A stretch of 64,000 nt of DNA from Acanthornis magna (GCA_036785705.1 JAWUZG010000332.1:4526001-4590000); one strand, 5' to 3'. Shown: positions 19,590 through 32,658, counted from the stretch's first letter. Notes: generated from the sequence alone by a model not told the origin. Numbers and translations: made by a program.

Positions 19590-22058
19590 ATGTGTGCGGC
19601 GGGGAGGCGCTGGGGCCGGCGGCAGCGAGCTCTGCTCTGGGCCGTCCTGCTGGCGGCGTGGGAGGCGGCGTGGGGGCAGCTGCGCTACTCGGTGCCTGAG
19701 GAGATGCCCAAGGGCTCGTTCGTGGGTGACGTGGCCAAAGACCTGGGGCTGCAGCTGCCGGAGCTCCGAGACCGGGGCATCCACATCTTGGACAAAGGTA
19801 GGACTCAGTATTTCTCTCTGCACGGGAAGACGGGACATTTAGTGACGGCGGAGAGAATCGACAGAGAGCAGCTGTGCGAGAGTGTGCAGGAATGCGTGCT
19901 GCGCTGTGAGCTGATAGTGGAAGGGGAAATGCAGGTTTACGGAATCGTAGTGGAAATCACGGACATTAATGACAACGCGCCGAGCTTTCGAGAGGCAGAA
20001 ACAGAGCTGAAAATGAGCGAGATGACAGCCCCGGGGGCGCGGTTTCCCCTGCCAGACGCTCACGACCCGGACTCGGGCCGGAATTCCCTGCAGAGCTACG
20101 AGCTGAGCGGCGACGAGCACTTCTCGCTGGCCGTGCAGGCGGGCCCCGGTGGCGATCAGCGTCCCGAGCTGGTGCTGGCGAAGGCGCTGGACCGGGAGGA
20201 GGCGGCGTTTCACCAGCTGGTGCTGAGGGCGAGTGACGGCGGCGATCCGGCGCTGACTGGCACGGCTCGGATTCGCGTGACGGTGGTGGATGCGAACGAC
20301 AACGCGCCCGTGTTCAGCCAGTCGGAGTACACGATGCGTGTGCACGAGGACTTGCCCGTGGGCTCCGTCCTTTTCATCGTCACGGCCACGGACGCCGACG
20401 AGGGTCTGAACGGGCATGTGAAATACTCTTTGAAGAAAATAACAGAAAAAGCAATGAAAATACTCCACCTGGACCCTGTGACGGGTGCAGTCACCCTGTT
20501 GCGGAGCCTGGACTTCGAGGAAGGCGATTTCTACGAACTGGAGGTGCAGGCACGAGACGGCGGAGGCCTTTCTAACACTGCCAAGGTCGTTATCACTGTC
20601 ACAGATGTAAATGATAATGCGCCGAAGATTACGGTGCGATCGGCGCTAAGTGAGATTTCTGAGGATGCCCCATCGGGGACGGTGGTAGCCCTGCTGCATG
20701 TGCAGGACCGGGACTCGGGGGCCAACGGCGAGGTGCGTTGCTCGCTCGACGGAGACGTTCCCTTCCGCCTGGATAAGTCTTTTGAGGACTTCTACCGAGT
20801 GGTGACGGCGAGAGAGCTGGATCGGGAGCAGGTGTCGGAGTACAACGTGACGGTGCGGGCGGCCGACGGTGGGTCGCCGCCCCTGCAGAGCAGCGCCGTG
20901 CTGGCGCTGCGGGTGCTGGACGTGAACGACAACGCGCCGGTGTTCGCGCAGGAGCGCTACAGCGCGCGTGTGGCGGAGAACAACGCGGCGGGCGCGCTGG
21001 TGCTGACGGTGCTTGCTAGGGACGCGGACTGGGGGCAGAACGCGCGCGTGCGCTACCGGCTGTCGGAGGGGCGGGTGCGGGGCGCGCCGCTGTCGTCGTA
21101 CGTGTCGGTGCAGGCGGAGACGGGCGCGCTGTACGCGCTGCGCTCCTTCGACTACGAGGAGGTGCGCGAGCTGGAGCTGTGCGTGCGTGCGGAGGACGGC
21201 GGCGCGCCGGCGCTGAGCAGCAACGTGTCGGTGCGGCTGCTGATCGTGGACGAGAACGACAACGCGCCGCAGGTGCTCTACCCGCCGCTGGCGCCGCCGG
21301 CGGGGGCGAGGTCGTTCCCGGGCGCGGTGTGGTCGGGCGTGGAGCTGGCGCCGCGCTCGTCGGAGCCCGGCGCGCTGGTGGCCAAGGTGGTGGCGGTGGA
21401 CGCGGACGCGGGTCAGAACGCGTGGCTGTCGTACGAGCTGGCCAAGGCGACGGAGCCGGGGCTGTTCCGCGTGGGGCTGCACAGCGGCGAGGTGCGCACG
21501 GCGCGCTTCCCGCTGGCACGCGACGCGGCGCGCCAGAGCCTGGTGGTGGTGGTGAAGGACCACGGGCGGCCGGCGCTGTCGGCCACGGCCACGCTCACCG
21601 TGGTGCTGGCCGAGAGCGTGGCCGAGCTGCTGGCCGAGCTGGGCAGCGCGGCCGACGCGGCGGCGCCGGGCGAGCCGGCCGGCAGCCTGACGCGCTGGCT
21701 CGTGCTGGCCGTGGCCGCCGTGTCGTGCCTCTTCCTCGCCTTCCTGCTGCTGCTGCTGGCGCTGCGCCTGCGCCGCTGGCGCCGGCAGCAGCTGCTGGCG
21801 GCGGCGAGCAGCGGCGCCTTGCGCGGCGTGCCGGTCTCGCACTTCGTGGGCATCGACGGCGTGCGCGCCTTCCTGCAGTCCTACTCGCACGAGGTGTCGC
21901 TCACGGCCGACTCGCGCAAGAGCCAGCTGCGCTTCTCGGGCGCCAGCTGCTGCGACACCCTGCCGGTCCCGGCCCGGCCACCTCCCGACGAGCCCACGCC
22001 GCTGCTCGGGGAGGAGGACCTTTCAGGCGCCGTCCCCGCGGATCCCGCCCCTCCCTCG
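19590..22058 (+). CDS. PCDHGA-like: Protocadherin gamma-A-like variable exon gA2
   Basis: Exon of 823 codons ending TCG before gtgagt, phase 0. Signal peptide, six cadherin repeats, helix about 703-726, and SHFVGIDGVRAFLQ / YSHEVSLTADSRKS tail. C-x5-C loop CESVQEC. Mosaic ancestry is visible: EC1 start RDRGIHILDKGRTQYF as gA1, EC1-2 FREAETELKMSEMTAPG as gA5, EC4 DKSFEDFYRVVT close to gA3/gA4. EC3 starts MRVHEDLPVGSVLFIV where the others have VRVPEDVPVGS. The start was chosen as the conserved MCAAGRRWG; the frame is open 14 codons further up with an ATG at 19548, but that extension is not conserved. Read-through ends after nine codons (VSFRDRVFL), identical to gA3. Confidence 0.93.
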
Positions 22059-23315
22059 GTGAGTTTTCGGGACAGAGTATTCCTATGACGCTTTCTCCTC
22101 ATGCTCCCCTGCCCTTTTTCCCCTCCGTGTTTTCTGGCTTGCATTGGAGGTTTTGGTGAGAACGAAGGCAAAGCTTTGTTCTGTGACTTTGTGAAGTCTC
22201 GTGCCTCTTGCAATGGGGGGTCGGTGCTCAGCCTTCCAGTTAGAGGAGGACGCAGGAGAAGGAAGACTGCTGCTGGCACGTGTTTCGTTAGATCAGAAGT
22301 TTGGGCTATTTTCAAGTTCCGGATATTTTCCCCCTGTGTCACCTATGCGTTGTGGAATTTGTGTTTCTTTTAGTAATCGATCTTCTGAGCAATTGTATTG
22401 CTTTACTAAGGAGTAAAGCGAGTTTTCCTTATTAGCAGTCTCAGGTGTTTTCCTAAGAGAACATGCACTTGAATAGGTTGAGTGTGTCTTGAAGAAAATT
22501 GAACAGCTTGTGTGGAACTCCTCTGCTCGTCACTCTCAGCCTTTATCGTTCTCCATTATACATAATGGACATCAGCAGGAAATGTCTTTGTGTTCATCCA
22601 TGCTTTGACCTATGTACCCAGTTGAGGACTGGGCCAGACAAGATCAGATTCTTGATGATGTCTGTCTGCCTGTTATGAAGATGAAGGATCCTCTTGAAAG
22701 GTGTGAATATTTGAAAAGCCTGTGGGCGGATGAATGGGGAGGAGGAAACAGGTGGAAATGTTGCAGGTGTTTTGTTGATTTCTTGTTGTTGAAGGTAGAG
22801 CTGTGTCAAATGGAGCTGGATGAGCCTTGGCTCTAGAATATGTGGCATGCCAAGAGAATTGCCTGCGTGGGAAGGGAGAGATTCAAGGTGCATATGGAGA
22901 TATAAGGAAGGATAATGTTCCCCCTGTGCAGATATTCACTGACTCAGTCTCTCTTGGAGGACTGCTCAGCTTTTCCTTTTGGATCTATGAAGTCCTTTGA
23001 CCGAATTTCATTGAGCAGACAAATATATCTTCCATAGTACAGAGATGTAAAAGTAACTGTGTGAAGCCAGTGGTTTGAAGAAAAATGGTCTAGGAACTGG
23101 GTCTTCAGTGTCACATGCTTTTAAGTTATATGTGTGAAATAACATTATGGATGTGATGGGTTGGAGAGCTGAGTCCTGTGAGCTGTGCCTGAATGTCTGT
23201 AGAAAGACTCAAAGGAATGTTTTTCTCCATTTCCTGTCCAGTTCCCATCTCTAGTATCAAGCAATGTGAGGTTTTCCTTCCCAGAATTACTGGCTAGAAG
23301 GTATACATTCCTGCT
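22059..23315. repeat. gA2 3' flank, duplicated after gA3
   Basis: Closely matches 35,128-36,385 (offset about 13.07 kb), from the donor onward through 'cttgaaaggtgtgaatatttgaaaagcctg' in part and 'ggcatgccaagagaattgcc'. It differs from the flanks of gA1 and gA4. It marks the left end of the ~13.1-kb tandem duplication. No gene is seen; an open frame of ~100 codons on each strand reflects repeat conservation only. Confidence 0.8.
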
Positions 23316-24544
23316 GCATGGAGAGCTCTTGGAGGTTCTCACTAACTATTTGCATGTCATCATAATCGTGTAACTTTAAAGTTTAATTTTGTACTTATGA
23401 AAATTTCCACATGGGAGCTTTGGGAAGAACAAGCTCTGTATTTGGTGCAACAACTGAATTAATCACCTATTCTTAGTATATAATCTAGAAGAGTGTTGTG
23501 AACTCTTCGATTCTGCAGGTGTTAACTTCCTGCCTCTCTTATCTGATGATCTGAAGATGGACCTTTCATGTTTACAAGTGGAAAGAGAGAGACTTTCATA
23601 GACATGTTTCTTTAAAACGTCACTTTAAGAAATGCTTTTTCTTGTCACATGGTTAGGGTGACAAGTCAAATATTATCCGTGGTAGGGAGATGTTGTCTGA
23701 GCAACTTTTCTTTTGGTGGAATCTCTCTGAATTCTGATGATCTGTGATAACAATGTGAGCTGTGAAGGTTCTGAGGGAAACGCTCGGGGTGTGGTGTGTG
23801 AGGAGGTACTGCTGGAGACATGGCATGTGTTTTGTTGATCCCCAGAGTTATTGGTGACCTTATGAAAATGAGTCAGGAGGAGTCTTATGGTTTTATATTG
23901 CATGGTTTGGACTCATATGGCCTAGTTTTGGGTTCCACATTCTTTTTTATTAAGAGTGGTAGTCACACATCTTGTGAGGAGTCCACGTGCTGAAGAACAG
24001 TGATGTTGCCTTTGAGCTGGTACTCTGATGACTGGGCCTTTGACAGAGCTGATAACAACTCATGGCCTATATAACATTTTACATTTGTTCAAATAATGGG
24101 GAGGAACAGAATAATCTTTGTGGTGGTGCTTGGGATCCAAGAAGCTGTGCACACAACTTCTCTTTTGATGATGTCTGTAAGCAAAACTTGCTTTCTTGTT
24201 ATTTTAGGTTTCAACGAAGAGAAGTCTGTCTATCCAGAGACAGGGCCAGTGCTGGATTTTCTTGTGGTATAGTTTGAAATGGATAAGTGAATTCTGTAGG
24301 GTGGTTTGTCCTAGTAGTTAGATGAAGCTGACTGCTGTGGCTCCGAGCTTTTTCCCTTATCTTACTGTCCAAGGAAATGACTGTGTGTGGGGTCTGTGTA
24401 GTGAGCTGCTATGTGACCCTCCTGTGTACTAGTTACAGTCTAGTTTCCTTTGTTGTGTACATGCCACAGTTGACACAATCTGAAATGTGAGGCCATGACT
24501 GATCCTCTTCTCGTGATTTCCCATTCTTGTCTTAGTTGGTAAGT

Positions 24545-24612
24545 TTTTTTCGAATCTTTTTTGTTTGGGTTGGGTTTTTTGTTTGTTTGTTTTTTGTTGT
24601 TGTTTTTTTTCA
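24545..24612. repeat. T-rich / GTTT low-complexity tract (alpha copy 2)
   Basis: Counterpart of 1205-1280, again running into poly-T followed by CAGGGAG. Confidence 0.7.
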
Positions 24613-24717
24613 GGGAGCAAAGTTGTTTCTCATTGTGCCAGGCAATCCTGCAGACTCCAAAACATGTCTTATAATTATCCAGCAGGGAGACTATTTCTCA
24701 TGCATATCTTGAAGCTG

Positions 24718-24871
24718 TTCATAGAATCATAGAAACACAGAATCATAGAATGATTAGGGTTGGAAAGGACCTTGAAGATCTCATTCCAACTCCTCTGCCA
24801 TCGGCAGGGAGACGTTCCATGAGACCAGGTTGTTCACAGCCCCACCCAGCCTGACCTTGAAAATTTCATTA
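24718..24871 (-). mobile_element. CR1 LINE 3'-end fragment, minus strand (alpha copy 2)
   Basis: Clearer than copy 1: the + strand begins atagaatcatagaaacacag and continues agaatcatagaatgattagg, then ttggaaaggacctt, then ttccatgagaccagg and ccccacccagcctgacc. The repeated 'aatcatag' is the reverse complement of the CR1 terminal octamer array. Confidence 0.87.
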
Positions 24872-26789
24872 AGAAATACAGCATCATAAATATATATTTC
24901 CCCAAGATGTTGTTTTCCCTGTGGCCAACATACAACCAAAATTTTGGTATATGTTGATATTGAAATTAAAGGCTGTGAATGTAGAGTGAGGAGAGTAAGA
25001 ACTCAGTTTTGTGCCAGGAAAATCAATGGATCGCTGTGGGTTTGGCGGAGAAATGGTTTGATTTCAGGCTTGCTTCTAAGACCAGTGCCATTTCTCTTCT
25101 GATCCTGGTTTCTCTGTTATGAAAGACAATGACAGTCCTCCAGCAATAAGGTTTCACAGAGTAACTGTTCATGTAGAACCATGATTCTTGGCTAAAACAG
25201 GAAATTAATCCTGTGTGAAACCTCCAGTATCTGCCTTCATCTCTATATAACACTGTGATGTAGAGTTTCTTCGTAGTTGTAATTACACTTTTATTCAGGC
25301 CTTTGTTTCTGGGAAAGTTACAGTTCATTTTCACAATTCTGGTCAGTACTCTTACATTTGAAACTGTGGCTGTGTTTTTTCAGCACATCCTTGCTTCAGC
25401 CACCTTGGAAAGAATTGTGTGTGTGGGAAAAAGGTAGGAGAAGCAATAGGAGAATCTGTAGTAATTTGCCAGAAGATTTACCTCGAGAAAGAGGCTGATG
25501 AGCTGTTTAAAATGATGGTTTCATAATTATGCAAGGTGAGCAGGCCACACAGCAGAAAATGCTTGCTGAGGTGAGGACTAATTCTTAAAATGAACCTGCC
25601 TATTGTGTAGTCCAAAGTAAGTCTTAAGGGCCACACTTGCAGCTTGAGACCTCAATGACTTCCAGGTGCTCTCAGGGATGAATTTCAAGGCCTGAAATGA
25701 AGGCCTAGAAGACTTCCTGGTGAGCATCTCTGACAACTTGTTGTCATCTAATGCTTCCTTGCCTTGTCTGATTTATATTTTGAGTGGTTTGTGTTTTGGT
25801 TTCTCGTTTTCTTTTTTTGTTTTTTCTCCTTGATTTACTCTGAATGTGGGTGCACTTCCAATTATCAACAACCTATCTTCTTTTAGCAATGTATTGGATA
25901 TTAGTGACTCTTGCTCTTGTTACAGGAGGAGTGAAAGGCAGGAGATATGAGAGTGACTTTGTGTTCTGTTATTGTTGGGAGAAGTAGATGTAAATACTAC
26001 CTCAGTGGAAGTTGCATCTCTGTGGAAAAGTGCATGTGATAAAGAGGGGGAGGAGATTCCCTCTAAGCCAATGGTTTGACGAGCCATTCTCCTCTGGATG
26101 ACTGCCATTCTTTCAGTTTGGCTGTTTATCATTTGTGTGCATTAGAATCCTTCATTTCCATCTCAGAATGGTGGTGAGCAGACAAATGTACCTCCCTTCT
26201 GGGTGTTATTGTAGTGCAGTATCATCTCATGATAAATTTGAGCAGTGAGGAGAGGGCCACAAGAAAAACCTTCCAGTTGTATGGCATAAAAGGAAGAGAA
26301 GTCTGAGAAGATCTGAGTGAGGCTGTAGTCAGTCATTTGCTTGCTTATTGTATGTCATAGAGAACACAAGCTTGTGCCTGATGGGGTACAGTGTGATTTG
26401 AGTTGCTTCTGTAGAGCAAGTGAGACCTATAAAATATTATTGCACATCATCTGTTAATTTCTATGTTTTTTCTCTCTATTGCATTACTTGTTGTCATGAG
26501 CTCCACCTCAGGGTATCTGATCTTATGTTGAAGGTCACATCTGTCCCAATTGTCTGAGTGCAGGTGCAGTTCCTACAGACATCTGTGATGTTTGCAGCTG
26601 TACAGAGGAAGGGTTTCATGGATATAGGTGTGCTCAGGAGCACTTTGTCTGTAGTGTAATTAATCAAAAGTATCTCTATTGCAGTCCTCAAAATGCATAG
26701 TGGCCACACTGCCCAGCCAAGATTTCCATGAACAGATCAGGGGCCAGTGGGAGAAACTGTTCTGTTTCCCCCACATCATCGCCCCGAAG

Positions 26790-27510
26790 AACATACTGGG
26801 CACTCGTCTGAAGGCTGTTAAATGGGTGAGGAACTGGCTGGATAGTCACCTCCAAAGAGTTATAGAGGGTGGCTCAATGTCCAAGTGGAAAGCAGTAACT
26901 TGTGCTGTCCCTCCAGAGTCCTTACAGGGACCTGTACCTTTTAGTGTCCACAGACAATGGGACTGAGTGCACTTTCAGCAAATGTTCAGCTGACACCAAG
27001 CTGAGTTGATTCACGAGAGGGCAGAGATGTCAACGAGGGATAGGCTGGAGCAGTGGCCCCATCAAAAGTGGCCCCAAACACCAGAAGTTGAACAAGGCCA
27101 AGTGCAAGGTCCTGCGCCTGGGTTGGGGCAATCCCCAGGTACAACAGAGTGGGGGATAGGGAACAGCTTTGCAAAAAAGTGTTTTGGGTTATTCGTGGCT
27201 GATAAAATGGGACATGAATTGGCAAGGTTGTATTGTCGGATACAATTGTAGGATACAATTCTGCTCAAATTGTATCCCACACTACATTACAAGTACTCTG
27301 ATCAGCAGGTTGAGGGAGGTCGTTGACCTTCTCTAAACTACATTTTTGAGACTGCAGCTATATTACCTCATGCAGATCTGGGGCCAATATTCCAAAAAGA
27401 CTTGTTAGAGTCCCCAGAAGGATCATGCAAGTGGTCTGAGGGCTGGAACATCTCTGTTATGCAGAAGGACTGAAGGAGTTCAAGTCTTCAGGCATGAAGA
27501 AAAGATGCCT
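26790..27510 (+). mobile_element. CR1 LINE reverse-transcriptase remnant (alpha copy 2)
   Basis: It encodes broken pieces of CR1 ORF2 (VRNWLDSHLQRVIEGGSMSKW, VPPESLQGPVPF, then frame-shifted KCKVLRLGWGNP). Catalytic motifs are not intact. It is part of the tract nearly identical to 39,876-40,596. Confidence 0.82.
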
Positions 27511-28237
27511 CTGTGTAGACTTTTCAAATGATTTTTGCTGTTTAAATGTATAAAGTAAATTTATAAGAATGATGGAGAGAGCTCTTTTTACCAGGGCCTG
27601 TGGTGATAGTGGACAAGCATTTTTAACTGAAAAAGGATAGGTTTTGATTGGGAGAAAAGTTTACAGTGTGGGTTTCAATAAATGTAACATATTGCCCAAA
27701 GAAGATATGAAGATGCCTCCAACGTTCAGTTTAAGTAGAACGTATTCCTGTTCATTGCAGAGGTGTGGATCCAATGACCTTTAACGTACCCTTTCAACTA
27801 AAAACATTGTTTGGATCTCTGAAGAACTCAACGTTGCTTTGCTCCTTCCCATTTTCAAGCCCTCAGATATGGAGATGCAGATAAAACAACTTCCATGAAT
27901 CAGAAAGATGAGAGAACATTTTAATGCGGTATCTTAAGATAGAGATTTCTTATATTGCTTTAGGCTGATCTTTCAGGTTAAATCAGGTTAATTCATGCCA
28001 AGTAATAAAAGGAGAGTTCAAGATGTGTGACTGCAAAAAAGCTCTTGAAGTCTTCCCTATGATATCGTTTATTGCTGCTATAGATGCGCCGTGGTTTTAT
28101 TAAGAGCAGCTTAGATCCATTCTGGACTATCCTGCGAAGAATATTTGCTTCTGACTATTTAATGTGATTCAAAACTATGGACTAAAAGTACCCGTAGGCA
28201 CATCTCACACACAAACGCCTTGGAGTCGAATTAAACA

Positions 28238-28344
28238 TGAGCTTCTCCGCATTCTGATTGCGGTCTAAGACAGACCCGGAGCGGTGCAGCGCTGAGCGCC
28301 GCCCAAAGCCGGGCCCCCTTGAGCGCGGCCATCCGGCGGCTGCA
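28238..28344 (+). promoter_or_regulatory. gB3 promoter block
   Basis: Same block as the other gB exons, with two departures. The GC box has changed to gcgccgccc (the others have gccccgccc), and the upstream word is cttctccgcattctgattg. If the GC box matters, this copy may be weaker. Confidence 0.5.
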
Positions 28345-28478
28345 GTGGCGTCGCGGCGCCTCCGGGTGCCGCTGTTGGCCGCCGCCGAACGGCGCTGGAG
28401 CCGCCGCCGCCGCAGCCGCGTCCTGCCCCCGCAGGCTGCTCGCTCGCCCGGCGCCGGCCACAGCGGCAGCGGCACGGC

Positions 28479-28505
28479 CAGCAGCAGCAGCAGCAGCAGC
28501 AGCGG
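28479..28505 (+). repeat. (CAG)8(CGG) in gB3 leader
   Basis: Same total length as the (CAG)6(CGG)3 form in gB1, gB2 and gB4, but with two CGG units replaced by CAG. Confidence 0.85.
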
Positions 28506-28662
28506 CGAGAGGCGGCTCTTGGCGGTTCCTGCAGCGGCGTCCGAGGCGGCCAGAGCGGCCTGGCTGTGCTGCGGCGGCCCCTGCGCTGGCTGGCGAGAGC
28601 GGCTGGAAGGGAGGCAGGGCAGCGGCAGGAGGCAGGAGAGCGGCGAGCGCTGCGCCAAGACA

Positions 28663-31137
28663 ATGGCGGTGAGGCGGCGGCAGAGGCGCGGGCCGGGCGG
28701 CGGGCGAGCGCTGCTGGCCGCGGTGCTGCTGTGCGTGTGCTGCCGGGCGGCGGCGGAGCGGGTCCGCTACACCATCGCCGAGGAGCTGGCCAGAGGCTCG
28801 CTCGTGGGGCCGCTGGCGCGGGACCTGGGGCTCAGCGCCGACGAGCTGCCGGCGCGCAAGCTGCGGGTGGCGTCTGCCGGCAAGAAGCAGCTGAAATACT
28901 TCATCGTGAACGAGGAAAACGGGAACCTGTACGTGAATGAGAGACTGGACAGGGAGGAGATGTGCGGCGAGTCGGCGTCCTGTTCCGTCAGCTTCGAGGC
29001 GCTGGTGCACAACCCACTGAACGTTTTCCGCGTCGAGGTGTCCATCGAGGATGTGAATGACAACTCTCCGGCTTTCAGGAAAGCTGCTCTGGACGTCGAG
29101 ATCGGTGAATGGACACCTCCCGGTGCTCGTTTTCCCCTGGAGATGGCTCGAGATACAGACGTGGGCAGCAACTCACTGCTAACTTATCAGCTCACCAGCA
29201 ACCCGTCCTTCTCACTGTCTATGAAGGAAAAGCCGGGTGGAAAAAAGCAGCCGGAATTAGTGCTGGAGAAAGCGCTGGACAGGGAGAAGCAAAGTTCTTT
29301 TGAGTTGGTGCTGACAGCGGTGGATGGTGGGGACCCCGCGAGGTCCGGGAGTGTCCAGGTTCGGGTCAACGTGACAGACGCAAACGACAACCCACCCGTC
29401 TTCACCAAGAGTGTCTACGAGGCACAAGTGGCGGAGAACCTGCCACCGGGTTCGCTGGTTCTGCGCGTGCGGGCGACAGATGCGGATGCTGATGCCAACG
29501 GACGGGTCACGTATTCCTTCGGCAACGTCCCGGACGCCGTCAGGGCATTGTTCGCTGTCGACAGTGAGAACGGAGAGATCAGGACGGCAGCTCCCCTCGA
29601 TTTCGAGGAGAAGAGTAAATACGTCTTCAGTTTGGAGGCGACAGACGGCGGCGGGCTCAGTGATCACTGCGAGGTGCAAATAGACGTCACAGACGAAAAC
29701 GACAATGAGCCCGAAATCACAATTCTGTCGCTGTCAACCCCGGTGTCCGAGGAGGCGCCAGCCGGCACTGTGGTGGCGCTGCTGAACGTGGACGACCCGG
29801 ACTCCGGCGAGAACGGTCAGGTGTCGTGCGAGCTGTCGGGCGAGGCGCCGCTATCAATCGTGGCGTCCTCGGGCGGCTTGTATAAGGTAGTGACGGCGAG
29901 CGCGCTGGACCGCGAGCAGGCGTCCGAGCACCGCGTGACGGTGGTGGCCCGGGACGGGGGCAGGCCGGCGCAGTCGAGCCGCACGGAGCTGGTGCTAGAG
30001 GTGTCGGACGTGAACGACAACGCGCCGGTGTTCGAGGAGGCGGCGTACAGCGCCTACGTGGCGGAGAACAACGCGGCGGGCGCGCTGGTGCTGCGCGTGC
30101 AGGCGCGGGACGCGGACGCGGGCGCCAACGGGCGCGTGAGCTACTGGCTGGCGGGCGGCAGCGCGGGCGCGGCGGGCGCGGCGCCGCTCGTGTCGGTGGA
30201 GGCGCGGAGCGGCGCGCTCTACGCGCAGCGCTCCTTCGACTACGAGCAGTGCCGCGAGTTCGCCGTGGAGGTGCGGGCGCAGGACGGCGGCGCGCCGGCG
30301 CGCAGCTCCACGGCCACGGTGCGCGTCTTCGTGCTGGACCGCAACGACAACGCGCCAAGGGTGCTCTGGCCGGCGGCGCCGGGAGCGGGTGCCGTGGCTC
30401 CCGGAGAGGCTCCGGCGGCGACACCTTTCGAGGTGGTTCCGCGTTCGGCCGAGGCCGGGTACCTGGTGGCCAAGGTGGTGGCGGTGGACGCGGACGCGGG
30501 GCGCAACGCGTGGCTGTCGTACGAGCTGGTGCAGGCGTCGGAGCCGGCGCTGTTCCGCGTGGGGCTGCACAGCGGCGAGGTGCGCACGGCGCGCGCCGTG
30601 TCCGAGAGGGACGCGGCCAAGCAGCGCGTGGTGGCCGTGGTGAAGGACCACGGGCAGCCGGCGCTGTCGGCCACGGCCACGCTGCACGTGGTGCTGGCCG
30701 AGAGCTTGCAGGAGGCGCTGCCGGAGCTGAGCGAGCGGGCGGCAGGCGCCGAGGCGCCGGCGGCCGAGCTGCAGTTCTACCTGGTGCTGGCGCTGGCGCT
30801 GCTGTCGGCGCTCTTCCTGCTGAGCGTGGCGCTGGCCGTGCTGGCGCGCCTGCGCCGGGCCGGGCCGCCCGCCGTGCTGCGCTGCCTGGGCGCGCAGCGC
30901 TTCTCGGTGGCCGGCGCCGCCTTCCCGGCCGACTTCTGCGAGGGCACCTTGCCCTACTCCTACAACCTGTGCGTGGCGGCGCCGGCGCGCGCCGTGCCCG
31001 AGGCCGCTTGGCCGCCGCCGCCGCCGGTGCCCATCCTGTCTGCGGAGGAGCTTCTGGGCGGGGATTGCTGCGAGAAGCCGAGCCCGAGTAGTACCGCCGT
31101 TGTGGTGGAGCCGCTCGTCGTCTCCGACGCAGCTCAG
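28663..31137 (+). CDS. PCDHGB-like: Protocadherin gamma-B-like variable exon gB3
   Basis: Exon of 825 codons, donor after CAG (gtctgt), phase 0. It has the signal peptide, EC1-EC6, helix about 705-729, and [13 protein letters not shown] tail. C-x5-C loop CGESASC. The EC3-4 linker reads DENDNEP instead of DENDNAP, and EC4 begins TPVSEEAPAG. The EC5-6 stretch AAPGAGAVAPGEAPAATPF and ELVQASEPALF are shared with gB4 and gB5, not with gB1, gB2 or gB6. The end of the variable tail is unusual (VVVEPLVVSDAAQ). Its partner from the 13.1-kb duplication is gB4, but the EC1-EC4 parts differ at many residues, so they have diverged or been overwritten since. Read-through stops at 31179. Confidence 0.93.
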
Positions 31138-32340
31138 GTCTGTAAAAACCGCGTACTCGTTTTTCTCAGGCTTTCGTAAGCGCTTGAGGCAGTCTTTTTT
31201 TGGCTTAGTTTCTCTTTTGGTCCGGCTCGTGCAGGTCTGTGTTTCAATGAAGCCCTTAAGAATCCTGTCCTGTGTCTTTTTACAGCTCGAGGCGCGAACA
31301 GGCACTTCTTGTCTGATTGGCTGTCATTCCTGTGGCCTTAGTAGAATGTCTGTTACATTTCAGCTTCCTGTGCATTCCATGTTACAGGTGTGGTTATGCT
31401 CTGACTTACGTTTTCCTTTCATTCATTTTCCCCTCAGAGCAGGCAGATTTAGACGGCAGCTTTTCCCTGACAACATGTTGAGGTTCAGGTAAAGGACTTT
31501 GTTTTCGAAACTTGTCTGATAAGCTGAGGGTTTCTAATGATGAAAGCAGATTTCCAGTGTGTATGACGAGATGCGTGAATTGATTGTCCAAGTTTCGGGT
31601 TCTTGTTTTCTGACTTGGCTTTCTCGATTCGTGGCTGGGTAACAGGTGTAAAAAAACGGTCTTTTTTTACTGCTTCCCTGGTGTTGCACTCCAAAAGGAA
31701 ATGTACATGTAGACCACTCAGTTGAGAAGTGAGACGTCATTCCTTCATAATGACTTCAGTTCCATTCTTGTGTGTGCCCTCACTCTTTTGGGAGAAGGTA
31801 GCTGTTTAACTGCCAGGTTGTCCGTGTCACTGACTGCCTCATTAGTTGTCAGATGTATGGGAAGGATTTTTCGCTCAATTGTGCTGTCCAAAATTATTCA
31901 GATGTTGTTTTGGGTCTTTTTGGGGGAGCATCACGCGTGTTCAGGTTCAGTGGGAAAATTTTGTCTACAAAGCTTGGGTTGTCTGAAATGTAAGGAGTTA
32001 CTGAACTCGGGTGGATGCTTACTCCATAAAACAACAACTGCTACTTGTACATGATTGGCTCAGGAAAACGGGGTGAATGTTTCTCCTTCCTGTGATCCAT
32101 GTTTCCCGAAGCAAAGTACTGGGACTCGGATAGTTTCTGAATAAATATACCCCCATTGGTTAATGTTGGTTCACTGATGTACTCCAGAGGGAACATAGGA
32201 GTGCTACCTGAATAAAAGTTCATGTTTTTGAGATTGTGTGCTTTGGTGGGAGGCGGCTTAAAAAAGACAGCGTTAGTCCTGCTGGACTGGACACTGCGTC
32301 TTCGTAATGACTTTGCCACCTGAGAAAGATACCCGTGAGC
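31138..32340. repeat. Spacer gB3-gA3
   Basis: Same family as the spacers after gB1 and gB4: 'tgtgtttcaatgaagccct', 'gatttagacggcagc', 'cttcgaaacttgtctgataagct', 'cctgctggactggacactg'. No gene is seen; short open frames are not shared in frame among the three copies. Confidence 0.8.
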
Positions 32341-32455
32341 AAGGCAGCGCTCGGCAGCGCTCGGTGCCTGCAGTGCCAGGAGGAGGCTGCGGGCGCCGCT
32401 GTTGACCGAGAGGAGCGAGAGGAAGATCGGAGCGCTGCAGCCCCGCCCGCTGCGG
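32341..32455 (+). promoter_or_regulatory. gA3 promoter block
   Basis: It has a doubled cagcgctcgg unit, then TGCAGTGCC (32369-32377) followed by aggaggaggctgcggg (one base changed from the other copies), and GC box CCCCGCCC (32441-32448). Four bases (tcag) just before the GC box in the other gA blocks are missing here. Confidence 0.55.
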
Positions 32456-32658
32456 ACAGGCTCGATCGGTTGCTCCCTATCAGGCTCGCGGCCAAGCGGT
32501 CTGCGAGAGACCCTCGCGGTACGGACCCGTGCTCCAACGACACGGAAAGACCGACAGTAGCAGCCAGGAGCGCTGAGCCGGGACCAGCGTAGGACAGGAA
32601 GGAGCATCGGTATTTGGAGGCGGAGAACAGCCGGCCTTGGTACGGTTCCGCGGCGAAG

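Larger units (their letters stand above)
23316..28237. repeat. Intergenic 'alpha' block, copy 2, upstream of gB3
   Basis: Second copy of the unit seen at 1-4.87 kb, with the same two CR1 remnants and T-rich tract in the same order. From about 25,795 to 27,605 it is almost base-for-base identical to 38,881-40,690, while the flanks differ at many sites per 60 bases. No gene is seen. Confidence 0.8.
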
